This document shows, one piece after another, positions 1-5,809 of a stretch of 25,168 nt of DNA. Location of the stretch: positions 1 to 25,168 of the forward strand of contig CAYPOY010000033.1 of the NCBI GenBank assembly GCA_964412395.1, written 5' to 3'. Both the position numbers and the translations under genes were made by a program. The notes beneath the pieces are model-generated. The model had not been told where the DNA came from and did no database searches. It saw only the letters and a list, made by a program, of their open reading frames with translations. The first letter of the stretch is position 1. The number at the start of each line of letters is the position of its first letter. The stretch is from CAYPOY01 sp964412395 (GTDB lineage Bacteria > Chloroflexota > Anaerolineae > B4-G1).

Positions 1-789
1 CGGATAAAGTCCCGCTTCATCGAAAACGTCGCCCACGAATTACGCACGCCGGTCACGACGATCAAGTTGCACGCGTATCTGATACGGCAGCAGCCAGGAA
101 AATGGGAGAAATACCTGGGCCCACTGGCGCAGGAGGCGGACCACCAGGCGCGGCTGGTGGAGGACATCCTGCAGATCGCGCGCATAGACGCCGGACGGCT
201 GGGGATGGACCCCCGGCCGACCTCTCTTAACGAGCTGACCGAGGCGGCCGTTGCCAATCACCAGGCGCTGGCCCAGGAACGGGGGCTGACGCTGGAGCAC
301 CGCCCCTCCCCCCCGCTTCGGGGGGGGGCAGGGGGGAGTGGGCCGGTCGCGCTGGTGGACCCCGAGCGGATGATGCAGGTGCTGACCAATCTCCTGAGGA
401 ACGCCATTCAGTATACCCCAGAAGGTGACGAAGTAGTGGTCTCCACCGGGAGGGAGGAGGCAGAGGGGCGAGTGTGGGCCACGGTGACGGTGGCCGACAC
501 GGGAATAGGAATACCGGAGCAAGAGCTGCCCCACATCTTCGAGCGGTTCTTCCGTGGGGAGTGGCCACGGCAGATACAGGTATCCGGGACTGGCCTGGGG
601 TTGGCGATCGTCAAGGGGATCGTGGAACTGCACGGGGGGCGGGTGACGGTGGAGAGTCCTTCGACAGGCTCAGGGCAGGCTCATTCGACCATGCTTGTCC
701 TGAGCGAAGCCGAAGGGCTCAGGGCAGGCGAGGAAGGGGTGGGCACTACCTTCACTGTCTGGCTGCCCCTCGCCAAGGGTCAGGCATAG
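1..789 (+). CDS. Sensor histidine kinase, C-terminal part (5' end outside window)
   Basis: The reading frame is open from base 1, so the gene starts upstream of the window. The HisKA H-box (FIENVAHELRTP) has its phospho-accepting His codon at 34-36. A HATPase_c domain follows, with the N box (NLLRNAIQYTP, about 388-420), the G1 box (ADTGIGIP) and the G2 box (GTGLGLAIVKG). By family knowledge it is the transmitter module of a two-component kinase that autophosphorylates on His and passes phosphate to a response regulator. The partner is not in the window. Two stretches are foreign to the family: a proline/glycine-rich insertion encoded by a C/G-run palindrome at about 303-338, between HisKA and HATPase, and about 26 residues from a second repeat at 658-729, near the end of the ATPase domain just before the GTTFTVWLP strand. 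Both keep the frame. The input domain cannot be seen. Confidence 0.93.
   Translation, partial: RIKSRFIENVAHELRTPVTTIKLHAYLIRQQPGKWEKYLGPLAQEADHQARLVEDILQIARIDAGRLGMDPRPTSLNELTEAAVANHQALAQERGLTLEHRPSPPLRGGAGGSGPVALVDPERMMQVLTNLLRNAIQYTPEGDEVVVSTGREEAEGRVWATVTVADTGIGIPEQELPHIFERFFRGEWPRQIQVSGTGLGLAIVKGIVELHGGRVTVESPSTGSGQAHSTMLVLSEAEGLRAGEEGVGTTFTVWLPLAKGQA
303..338. repeat. C-run/G-run palindromic element inserted in the kinase gene
   Basis: A C-run (303-314, broken by one T) is followed by a short GCTTC loop and two G-runs (320-328 and 331-336) separated by CA. The whole can fold as a hairpin. It encodes proline- and glycine-rich residues at the linker between the dimerisation and ATPase domains, where insertions are tolerated. 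The same architecture (CCCTC, C-run, G, loop, G-run, CAG, G-run, AG) recurs inside meaB at 2436-2471, so this is a dispersed repeat family and not simply local base composition. Confidence 0.7.
658..729. repeat. TTCGACAGGCTCAGG-type dispersed palindromic repeat in coding sequence
   Basis: The left arm CCTTCGACAGGCTCAGG (658-674) faces a partly complementary right arm, CCTGAGCGAAGCCGAAGG (699-716). A 14-bp direct repeat, GGCTCAGGGCAGGC, occurs at 667-680 and again at 716-729. The segment lies in frame in the last part of the kinase HATPase domain and adds about 26 residues that the family normally lacks. From memory, repeats of this form are scattered through many Chloroflexota genomes. No protein for its movement is encoded here. 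Confidence 0.75.
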
Positions 790-793
790 GCAT

Positions 794-839
794 CAGGTGC
801 CAGGCACCGCCGATCATTGATCAGCGAGCCTGGCACCTG
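794..839. terminator. Perfect 12-bp inverted repeat between convergent genes
   Basis: CAGGTGCCAGGC at 794-805 is perfectly complementary to GCCTGGCACCTG at 828-839, with a 22-nt loop. It sits five bases after the histidine kinase stop and before the end of the convergent acyl-CoA synthetase remnant, where a bidirectional terminator is expected. There is no clear T-run on either side, so it may instead be a dispersed palindrome acting as a weak or factor-dependent terminator. Confidence 0.5.
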
Positions 840-883
840 CAATGTCTCCAGTTTGGGCAGGCCACTACCAGACTGGCTCGAGG

Positions 884-1312
884 TCAGTCGGCCGGGGCGG
901 TCGGGTACCGGCTTCGCAGCACTTTCTTGTCAATTTTGCCCACGCTGGTCTTTGGCAACTCCTTGACGAAAGCGTAGTGCTCAGACACCGACCATTTCGT
1001 GATCACCCCATCAGCCACGAATTTCTGCAGATGTTTCTGCATGGTCTCAGCCGTGATCCGCTCCTCGGCTCCCTCCACGGGGACGATGATGGCCAGGGGC
1101 CGCTCGCCCCATCTCTCGTCGGGTACACCGACCACTGCCGCTTCCAGTACATCTTCTTGCAGGCTGAGCAGATTCTCCAGTTCCAGGATTGTTGCCTCCT
1201 CTCCTGATAGTATCTGGCCCACAACCATCACGACGCTGAAGGCCATCGGCAGTGGCCCTGCCGTCTGGTACGCTGTTATGACACTCATCAGCGGCGAAAA
1301 GTCAAATGTCAT
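884..1312 (-). pseudogene. Acyl-CoA synthetase C-terminal domain remnant
   Basis: From about residue 30 the 142-residue product matches only the C-terminal AMP-binding_C domain of the acyl-CoA synthetase/AMP-ligase superfamily. It has the hinge-like ILSGEEATILELENLL segment, the conserved VLEAAVVGVPDERWGE, and the terminal PKTSVGKIDKKVLR motif, whose GK lysine is the catalytic A10 lysine in this family. The N-terminal core of about 400 residues, with the AMP/ATP-binding motifs, is absent. The first 30 residues do not look like the family, and an in-frame stop lies at 1316-1318, just upstream of the ATG. The ATG itself falls in the GTCATTG heptad repeat. The fragment could not activate acyl groups alone, so I read it as a 5'-truncated gene. 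It lies next to a B12 mutase subunit, so the intact gene may have served the same CoA-ester pathway. Confidence 0.82.
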
Positions 1313-1321
1313 TGGTCATTG
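1308..1321. repeat. GTCATTG heptad, two tandem copies
   Basis: Two perfect tandem copies of the 7-mer GTCATTG occupy 1308-1314 and 1315-1321. The ATG of the minus-strand acyl-CoA synthetase remnant lies in the first copy. The last bases form the start of the putative -35 box of the promoter for the mutase genes. It is one of three heptad families in the window. Confidence 0.6.
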
Positions 1322-1347
1322 GCAACTCATGCGAACTGTTGTATAAT
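1319..1347 (+). promoter_or_regulatory. Sigma70-type promoter for the B12-mutase subunit/meaB operon
   Basis: TTGGCA at 1319-1324 (five of six matches to TTGACA) and a perfect TATAAT at 1342-1347 are separated by exactly 17 bp. Transcription would begin near 1354, giving a 5' leader of about 50 nt before the ATG at 1405. This is the best promoter match I found in the window. Confidence 0.75.
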
Positions 1348-1386
1348 CTATCCTGATCTGCTGGGACGACTACGACTGATTACGAC

Positions 1387-1392
1387 AAGGAG
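1387..1392 (+). promoter_or_regulatory. Ribosome binding site AAGGAG for the B12-binding subunit
   Basis: AAGGAG ends 12 nt before the ATG at 1405. The spacing is slightly long, but no better start codon lies closer, and the B12-binding fold begins within a few residues of this ATG. Confidence 0.6.
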
Positions 1393-1404
1393 CAGTGAAG
1401 CCTG

Positions 1405-1803
1405 ATGAGCGAGCGATTGCGCATTCTGATCGCCAAGCCCGGCCTCGATGGCCACGACCGTGGGGCCAAGGTCGTCGCCCGTGCGCTGCGGGACGCCGGA
1501 ATGGAGGTTATTTACACGGGCCTGCGCCAGACGCCGGAGATGATCGTCGAAGCGGCATTGCAGGAAGATGTGGATGCGGTGGGCCTGAGCATCCTTTCGG
1601 GCGCGCACATGACGCTGGTGCCCCGGGTGATCAAGGTGCTGCGCGAGGCCGGACTGGGCCACGTCAAGGTCTTCGTCGGTGGCATCGTCCCCGACGAGGA
1701 CGTTCCAGCATTGAAGAAGCTGGGTGTGGCGGGCATCTTCGGCCCAGGCACTAACACCCAGGTGATGTCTGATTTCATCCGTCAGCAGTTGACCGAGGTC
1801 TGA
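1405..1803 (+). CDS. Stand-alone cobalamin-binding subunit of an acyl-CoA mutase (methylmalonyl-CoA mutase small-subunit type)
   Basis: The 132 residues make up the whole B12-binding Rossmann-like domain. It begins with RILIAKPGLDGHDRG, where D15-x-H17-x-x-G20 is the DxHxxG motif that supplies the lower axial histidine ligand to cobalt. SILSGAHM and the glycine-rich VFVGG follow, as in methylmalonyl-CoA mutase C-terminal domains. By family knowledge such subunits pair with a separate TIM-barrel large subunit to interconvert branched and linear acyl-CoAs (methylmalonyl/succinyl, isobutyryl/butyryl or 2-hydroxyisobutyryl). The large subunit is not in this window, so the substrate cannot be assigned. 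The gene is followed one base later by meaB, the dedicated mutase chaperone. Confidence 0.93.
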   Translation: MSERLRILIAKPGLDGHDRGAKVVARALRDAGMEVIYTGLRQTPEMIVEAALQEDVDAVGLSILSGAHMTLVPRVIKVLREAGLGHVKVFVGGIVPDEDVPALKKLGVAGIFGPGTNTQVMSDFIRQQLTEV

Positions 1804-1804
1804 C

Positions 1805-2779
1805 GTGGAACTGGTAACGAAGGCCCTTGTTGGCAATCGTTACGCGCTGGCCCGCCTTATCTCACTGGTCGAGGACAACGGCGCGGACGCTCGCGCTGCT
1901 CTTGCGACCCTCTACCCCCACACCGGCCAAGCTCACATCGTCGGCGTGACTGGCGCGCCCGGCACCGGCAAGTCCACGCTGGTCAACGAACTAGCCAAGG
2001 CGCTGCGCGCGCAGGGCACCACGGTGGGCGTCGTGGCGGTGGATCCCAGCAGCCCGTTCACCGGCGGTGCACTGCTGGGCGACCGGGTGCGCATGCGCGA
2101 TCTGGCGGGCGACCCCGGCGTTTTCATCCGCAGCATGGCCTCGCGAGGCAGCCTGGGGGGATTGGCGCGGGCCACGAGCGACGTGGTCAGGGTGCTCGAT
2201 GCGGTCGGTTTCACCGTCGTGCTGGTCGAGACGGTCGGGGCTGGCCAGGCAGAGGTAGACGTCGCGCGCATAGCCCACACGACCGTCGTCGTCGAAGCGC
2301 CAGGGAGGGGGGACGAGGTACAGGCGCTGAAGGCCGGCCTGCTGGAGATTGCCGACGTCCTGGTGGTCAACAAGGCGGACCAGCCGGGGGCGGCGCAGGC
2401 GGCCCGGATGTTGGAGATGGTGATCAACCAGAATGCCCTCCCCCCCGTTGGGGGGGACAGAGGGGGGGAGGCGAGCGACAACGTCTGGCGGCCGCCTATC
2501 CTGAAAACCATCGCGCTGGATGGCACCGGTGGACCGGAGGTGCTGGAGGCGGTCGCTGCTCACCGTGACTACCTGCGCACCAGCGGTACCTGGGCCGAGC
2601 GGGAGCAGGCGCGCATTGAGACGGAGTTGCGCAACGTCCTCCAGCAGGAGTTACTTGATCGGCTGCTGGCGCGGGTGGGGGAGGAGCAGATACAAGCGTG
2701 GGTGGAGCGCATCGCGGCGCGGGAGGTGGACGTGTATACGGCGGTGGAGGCTATATCAAGCACCGAGAAAAGGCCTTGA
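1805..2779 (+). CDS. meaB: MeaB/ArgK-type G-protein chaperone of a B12-dependent mutase
   Basis: The 324-residue product is close to full MeaB length. It has the P-loop GAPGTGKST at residues 50-58, a switch segment LVETVGAGQAEVDVA and the guanine-specificity motif NKAD at 189-192. MeaB-type GTPases gate cobalamin loading and protect or reactivate adenosylcobalamin-dependent acyl-CoA mutases. The GTG start at 1805 lies one base after the B12-subunit stop, indicating translational coupling. Two oddities are visible. A C/G-run palindrome at 2436-2471 adds about 11 residues (ALPPVGGDRGGEA, from residue 211). The natural C-terminus is replaced: after DVYTAV the protein ends in an unusual EAISSTEKRP, whereas a second copy of the gene's 3' end at 3347-3433 continues with the family-like RAMLGV. 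The tail was probably exchanged when the downstream cassette arrived. GTPase function should survive. Confidence 0.94.
   Translation: MELVTKALVGNRYALARLISLVEDNGADARAALATLYPHTGQAHIVGVTGAPGTGKSTLVNELAKALRAQGTTVGVVAVDPSSPFTGGALLGDRVRMRDLAGDPGVFIRSMASRGSLGGLARATSDVVRVLDAVGFTVVLVETVGAGQAEVDVARIAHTTVVVEAPGRGDEVQALKAGLLEIADVLVVNKADQPGAAQAARMLEMVINQNALPPVGGDRGGEASDNVWRPPILKTIALDGTGGPEVLEAVAAHRDYLRTSGTWAEREQARIETELRNVLQQELLDRLLARVGEEQIQAWVERIAAREVDVYTAVEAISSTEKRP
2436..2471. repeat. C-run/G-run palindromic element inserted in meaB
   Basis: CCCTC plus a C-run (2436-2446), GTT loop, G-run (2450-2456), ACAGA and a second G-run ending AGG (2462-2471). It shares its layout with the element at 303-338. It encodes PPVGGDRGG in a region of MeaB that lies between the NKAD motif and the conserved WRPPILKT segment, and it leaves the frame intact. 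Confidence 0.7.
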
Positions 2780-2782
2780 ATT

Positions 2783-3019
2783 ATGCCGACAGTTCTGAGA
2801 GCTGGACCATATCGAGTATACTTCTACAGTCACGAACCGAACGAACCGCCGCATGTGCATATTGACCGGGACGATCAATCAGCCAAGTTCTGGATTGGGC
2901 CTGTTGCCTTGGCTCGTAACCTTGGTTTCAGGGCAAAGGAACTGCGTAAGATAGAGCGGATACTAACAGAGCACGAACAAGAGCTTCTGGAGGCATGGCA
3001 TGACTATTTCGGACATTAA
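2783..3019 (+). CDS. DUF4160 family protein
   Basis: A 78-residue protein with the family pattern: a start MPTVLRAGPYRVYFYSHEPN, then PPHVHIDRDD, a middle strand pair, and the closing LTEHEQELLEAWHDYFG helix. DUF4160 proteins have no established reaction. They are commonly encoded directly before a DUF2442 protein, and the pair is often regarded as a candidate toxin-antitoxin-like module. Here the next gene is indeed DUF2442, overlapping by 20 nt. The gene starts three bases after the meaB stop, with only a weak AAAGG-type ribosome site, so it probably rides on the meaB transcript. The region is visibly richer in A and T than its neighbours, which suggests acquisition. Confidence 0.85.
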   Translation: MPTVLRAGPYRVYFYSHEPNEPPHVHIDRDDQSAKFWIGPVALARNLGFRAKELRKIERILTEHEQELLEAWHDYFGH

Positions 3020-3284
3020 ACCGGGAGAACGTGTCGAAGACGTGCATTTCACAGAAGATACTTTAAGCGTGGACCTTATTGACGGACGTACAATTGTGGT
3101 TCCATTGGCGTGGTATCCCAGGCTGCTTTATGCTACGCCAGAACAACGAGCAAATTGGCAGATATGTGGTGGTGGATATGGTATCCACTGGCCAGACATT
3201 GATGAAGATTTGAGTACAGAAGGCTTACTGCGGGGTGCTCCTGCTCCTCGCAGATCTGCACCAGTCCTTGCAGGAGTTGCCTGA
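3000..3284 (+). CDS. DUF2442 family protein with an altered C-terminus
   Basis: A 94-residue product. The DUF2442 core is clear: DVHFTEDTLSVDLIDGRTI, then PLAWYPRLLYATPEQRANW, and GYGIHWPDIDEDLSTEGLL. The function is unknown; it is the usual partner of DUF4160. The ATG at 3000 lies inside the end of the DUF4160 gene (20-nt overlap), so translation is coupled. After EGLLRG the sequence becomes APAPRRSAPVLAGVA, which I cannot match to the family with confidence. It runs up to the duplication scar that begins at about 3296, so the native tail may have been cut there. Confidence 0.8.
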   Translation: MTISDIKPGERVEDVHFTEDTLSVDLIDGRTIVVPLAWYPRLLYATPEQRANWQICGGGYGIHWPDIDEDLSTEGLLRGAPAPRRSAPVLAGVA

Positions 3285-3295
3285 CACACACTGAG

Positions 3296-3433
3296 GCTGA
3301 ACACCGCATTCAGGGCTGCGCCGGCCTGCCGCCGGACGAGGTGGGGCAGGAGCAGATACAGGCGTGGGTGGAGTGCATCGTGGCGCGCGAGGTGGACGTG
3401 TATACGGCGGTGCGAGCGATGTTGGGGGTGTGA
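3296..3433 (+). pseudogene. Chimeric scar: histidine-phosphatase fragment fused to a second meaB 3' end
   Basis: One open frame reads AEHRIQG...PPDEVGQEQ and then IQAWVECIVAREVDVYTAV...MLGV and stop. The first half (3296-3355) aligns without gaps to 5243-5302 of the histidine phosphatase gene, 48 of 60 bases identical by my count. The second half (3347-3412) aligns to 2681-2746 of meaB, 61 of 66 identical, and continues with the family-like MeaB ending RAMLGV that the present meaB lacks. The switch point is where both genes contain GGTGGGG...GGAGCAG. This is the junction expected from unequal recombination between meaB and a downstream phosphatase gene. No start codon or full domain exists, so it is a relic. 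Its TGA overlaps the ATG of the nuclease gene (TGATG). Confidence 0.85.
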
Positions 3434-4151
3434 TGGATGCGGAAATGTTTCCCTCTGCTGAATTCGGAGTATTGCTTGCCTGTCTGAAGCGGGACTTGCA
3501 GACGGAAGATGGTCTCTGGACACTGAGAGGCTTTGTGGATACGGCCCGCCGCGTGTACTCGTTGACCACCGATACGAAGGTGATCTCCATGCGATTGACC
3601 TCAAGACTACCTACCGGACCTTCCGGCGAGGTGAGACCACAGCAACGCGGGTATCTGGCTTTACCCTTGGTGCTTTCACAGGCTACTTCCGCAATCGAGA
3701 GAACACAAAAAACGTAACATTCCCCTACGGAAGTTACCGTCAGCACTACATGGTGGGTATCGTTTATACACAGGATAAGGATCAGCAGCCAGGTATCTAT
3801 GCTCTGAATGAGATTGACCGCATCCAGCCTCCTATTCGTGATATTGAGATCTTCCTCCACGAGAAGTGGCGTATGGCAAGCGACCGCCCCGGCAGCGGGA
3901 ACACGCGCAACATTGGCTCAATCACTGACCTGAGGGCGTTGCGTGAGGGCAAAGGGCCGTTTGTACACCTGGGGGAAGAGGGTGAGGCGATCTTCAACGA
4001 GTATTGGCAGCAGTATCTAAACCGAGACATGGCACGCGCTGCTGAACTCTCGGCCCCTCCATTCCGCAACCTGCGAGAGTACCTGCATTATCGTAACCGT
4101 CTGGACCTCATCGCTTGCATGGAAGAGACTGATGAGACAGTTAATGCTTGA
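3433..4151 (+). pseudogene. EcoRV-type type II restriction endonuclease, inactivated by internal deletion and frameshift
   Basis: Two adjacent frames together match EcoRV along its length. The first frame (3433 to about 3588) gives an N-terminal region ending VYSLTTDTKVIS, equivalent to EcoRV YPLGSDTKVLS. From about 3588 the frame changes and continues HAIDLKTTYR (EcoRV AIDIKTTY, carrying D90 and K92), FTLGAFTGY, RENTKN, VGIVYT, FLHEKW, PGSGNTRNIGSI, REGKG and a closing EYLHYRN. From EcoRV as I remember it, about 46 residues (42-87) are missing at the junction, including catalytic D74. The protein recognises and cuts GATATC in the known family; the DNA-recognition loop GSGNT is kept here. The first frame stops at 3715-3717. 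It is followed, with overlap, by the intact methyltransferase, the usual R-M order. It cannot encode an active nuclease as read. Confidence 0.88.
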
Positions 4152-5193
4152 TTTGCCGGTGATCGAGACAGAATTCGTTCCTAGCACCCGCTATCAGGGC
4201 AGCAAGGCCAAACTGGTGCGGTGGATATGGGAGCACATTCAAGGGATTTCGTTCAATACGGTATTGGATGCTTTTGGAGGCACGGGGGTCGTTGGCTACT
4301 GGCTCAAGCAAAAAGGCAAGCAGATCACTTGCAATGACGTCCTCCAGTTCAACTACCTTGTAGGCCTGGCGTTGATTGAGAACAACACTATCTGCCTGAC
4401 CGATGAGGACGTGGATGACCTGTTGTACCGTCAACCTGGGCGGGAATATCGTACCTTTGTCGCAGATACCTTCAAGAACATTTACTACACCGATGAGGAA
4501 AACCGGTGGTTGGACCTCGTCGTGCAAAACATTGCTCTGCTGCCCGATCCGTACAAGCGTGCATTGGCCTACTACGCGCTGTTTCAAGCCTGCCTGGTCA
4601 AGCGACCGTTCAACCTGTTCCACCGCAAAAACTTGTACCTCCGTTTCGCCGACGTCGAGCGCTCGTTCGGCAACAAGACAACCTGGGACACCCCGTTCGA
4701 GTGCCATTTCAGGTCTTTTGTGAGCGAAGTCAACGCGCTGGTGGTTGATAATGGTCAGGCCAACTATGCGCTCAATGAGGATGCCTGGGACGTCGAGGGG
4801 GATTACGACCTGGTCTACATTGACCCTCCATACATCTCCCGGCGGGGCGTCGGGGTAGATTACCATCACTTCTACCATTTCCTGGAAGGACTGGCACGGT
4901 ATGAGGAATGGCCCACACTGGTGGATTACCACAGCAAGCATCGGCGGTTGAAGCGGGTGTATAACCCTTGGGTGGACCCGGCGGCGATTTACGGCGCGTT
5001 TGCCCGTTTGCTGGATCGGTTCGGCGATGCCATACTCGTAATCTCGTATCGCGCCGATGGCGTTCCCTCTATCGCTGATCTGGAAGGTATGGTGCGGCAG
5101 GCGAAGCAGCGTGTCCAAGTATACACCCCGGACGGCTACCAGTACGTGCTGAGCACACGCCAGACGACAGAAGTGTTGATTGTGGGAGAATAG
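4132..5193 (+). CDS. DNA adenine-N6 methyltransferase (Dam/D12-like), likely partner of the EcoRV-type nuclease
   Basis: The 353-residue protein has the SAM-binding motif DAFGGTG at 46-52 after the N-terminal RYQGSKAKLV, and the catalytic motif DPPY at 231-234 (VYIDPPYISRRG). The order, SAM site before DPPY, is that of alpha-class N6-adenine methylases. It would methylate adenine in a short target to protect it. Position directly after an EcoRV-like gene suggests GATATC, but this is inferred from context, because the protein looks more like the general adenine-methylase family than like M.EcoRV. The ATG at 4132 overlaps the nuclease end by 20 nt; an ATG at 4144 is an alternative. All key motifs are present, so it is probably active as an orphan methylase. 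Confidence 0.9.
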   Translation: MRQLMLDLPVIETEFVPSTRYQGSKAKLVRWIWEHIQGISFNTVLDAFGGTGVVGYWLKQKGKQITCNDVLQFNYLVGLALIENNTICLTDEDVDDLLYRQPGREYRTFVADTFKNIYYTDEENRWLDLVVQNIALLPDPYKRALAYYALFQACLVKRPFNLFHRKNLYLRFADVERSFGNKTTWDTPFECHFRSFVSEVNALVVDNGQANYALNEDAWDVEGDYDLVYIDPPYISRRGVGVDYHHFYHFLEGLARYEEWPTLVDYHSKHRRLKRVYNPWVDPAAIYGAFARLLDRFGDAILVISYRADGVPSIADLEGMVRQAKQRVQVYTPDGYQYVLSTRQTTEVLIVGE

Positions 5194-5197
5194 CACA

Positions 5198-5809
5198 GTG
5201 ACCCGTCTCTTCCTCATCCGCCACGGGCGCTCGGTGTGGAATGCCGAACATCGCATCCAGGGCCAGGCCGACTCACCGCTGGACGAGGTGGGGCGGGAGC
5301 AGGCTCACCGGCTGGCGGAACGGCTGCATGAGGACCCACCTGTTGCGTTGTATACCAGCCCCTTGCGGCGGGCGCAGGAGACGGCGGAGATCATCGGGGA
5401 CGCGCTGGGCATGCCGGTGGTGCCCGATGGGCGGCTCAAGGAGTACAACGTCGGCGACATCACGGGGCTGACGTGGGTGCAGATAGAGGAGCGGTACCCG
5501 GAAGCGGCGCGGCGTTGGGCGGAGGACCCGGGGAGCGTCGAGTTCCCCGGCGAGGAAGGGAGCACGCCGTTTCGGGCACGGGTAGCGGCTGCTTTTAGCG
5601 ATATCCTTTCGCGGCACACAGAGGGACCGGTCGGCGTGGTGGCGCACGGGGGCACCCTGGGTGCCTACCTCAACCACCTGATCGGGCTGCCTACCCAGTT
5701 TTCGCCCTTCCGCTTTGGCAATGGGTCGCTGAGCATCGTTGAAGTGAATCCGGTGCGACCGCGCATCGTGCTTTTGAACGACACCTGTCACCTGGGAGGA
5801 GAAATATGA
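5198..5809 (+). CDS. Histidine phosphatase superfamily protein (phosphoglycerate mutase-like)
   Basis: 204 residues from the GTG at 5198, four bases after the methylase stop. Starting here puts the catalytic LIRHGRS motif (H9, the phosphohistidine) at the N-terminus as in the family; a longer frame begins upstream inside the methylase gene and is unlikely. The second histidine is H150 in VVAHGGT, and SPLRRAQETAEII is the family helix. Members dephosphorylate diverse small phosphoesters (for example alpha-ribazole-5-phosphate in cobalamin synthesis, or sugar phosphates); true cofactor-dependent mutase activity is less likely. Because meaB and the B12 subunit precede the inserted island, a cobalamin-related role is possible but unproven. 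The stop overlaps the next start (ATGA). A fragment of this gene is duplicated at 3296-3355. Confidence 0.9.
   Translation: MTRLFLIRHGRSVWNAEHRIQGQADSPLDEVGREQAHRLAERLHEDPPVALYTSPLRRAQETAEIIGDALGMPVVPDGRLKEYNVGDITGLTWVQIEERYPEAARRWAEDPGSVEFPGEEGSTPFRARVAAAFSDILSRHTEGPVGVVAHGGTLGAYLNHLIGLPTQFSPFRFGNGSLSIVEVNPVRPRIVLLNDTCHLGGEI

Noticed and set aside
3433..3717. Separate small hypothetical gene of about 95 residues
   Set aside because: Its first 52 residues match the EcoRV N-terminus and the rest is out of frame with the downstream EcoRV match, so it is part of one broken gene.
5180..5197. Earlier start for the histidine phosphatase
   Set aside because: It would overlap the methylase end and put six unrelated residues before the LIRHG strand; GTG 5198 fits the family better.
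4141..5256. 371-codon open frame on the minus strand
   Set aside because: It lies opposite the methylase, which has clear SAM and DPPY motifs; the antisense product shows no recognisable domain.
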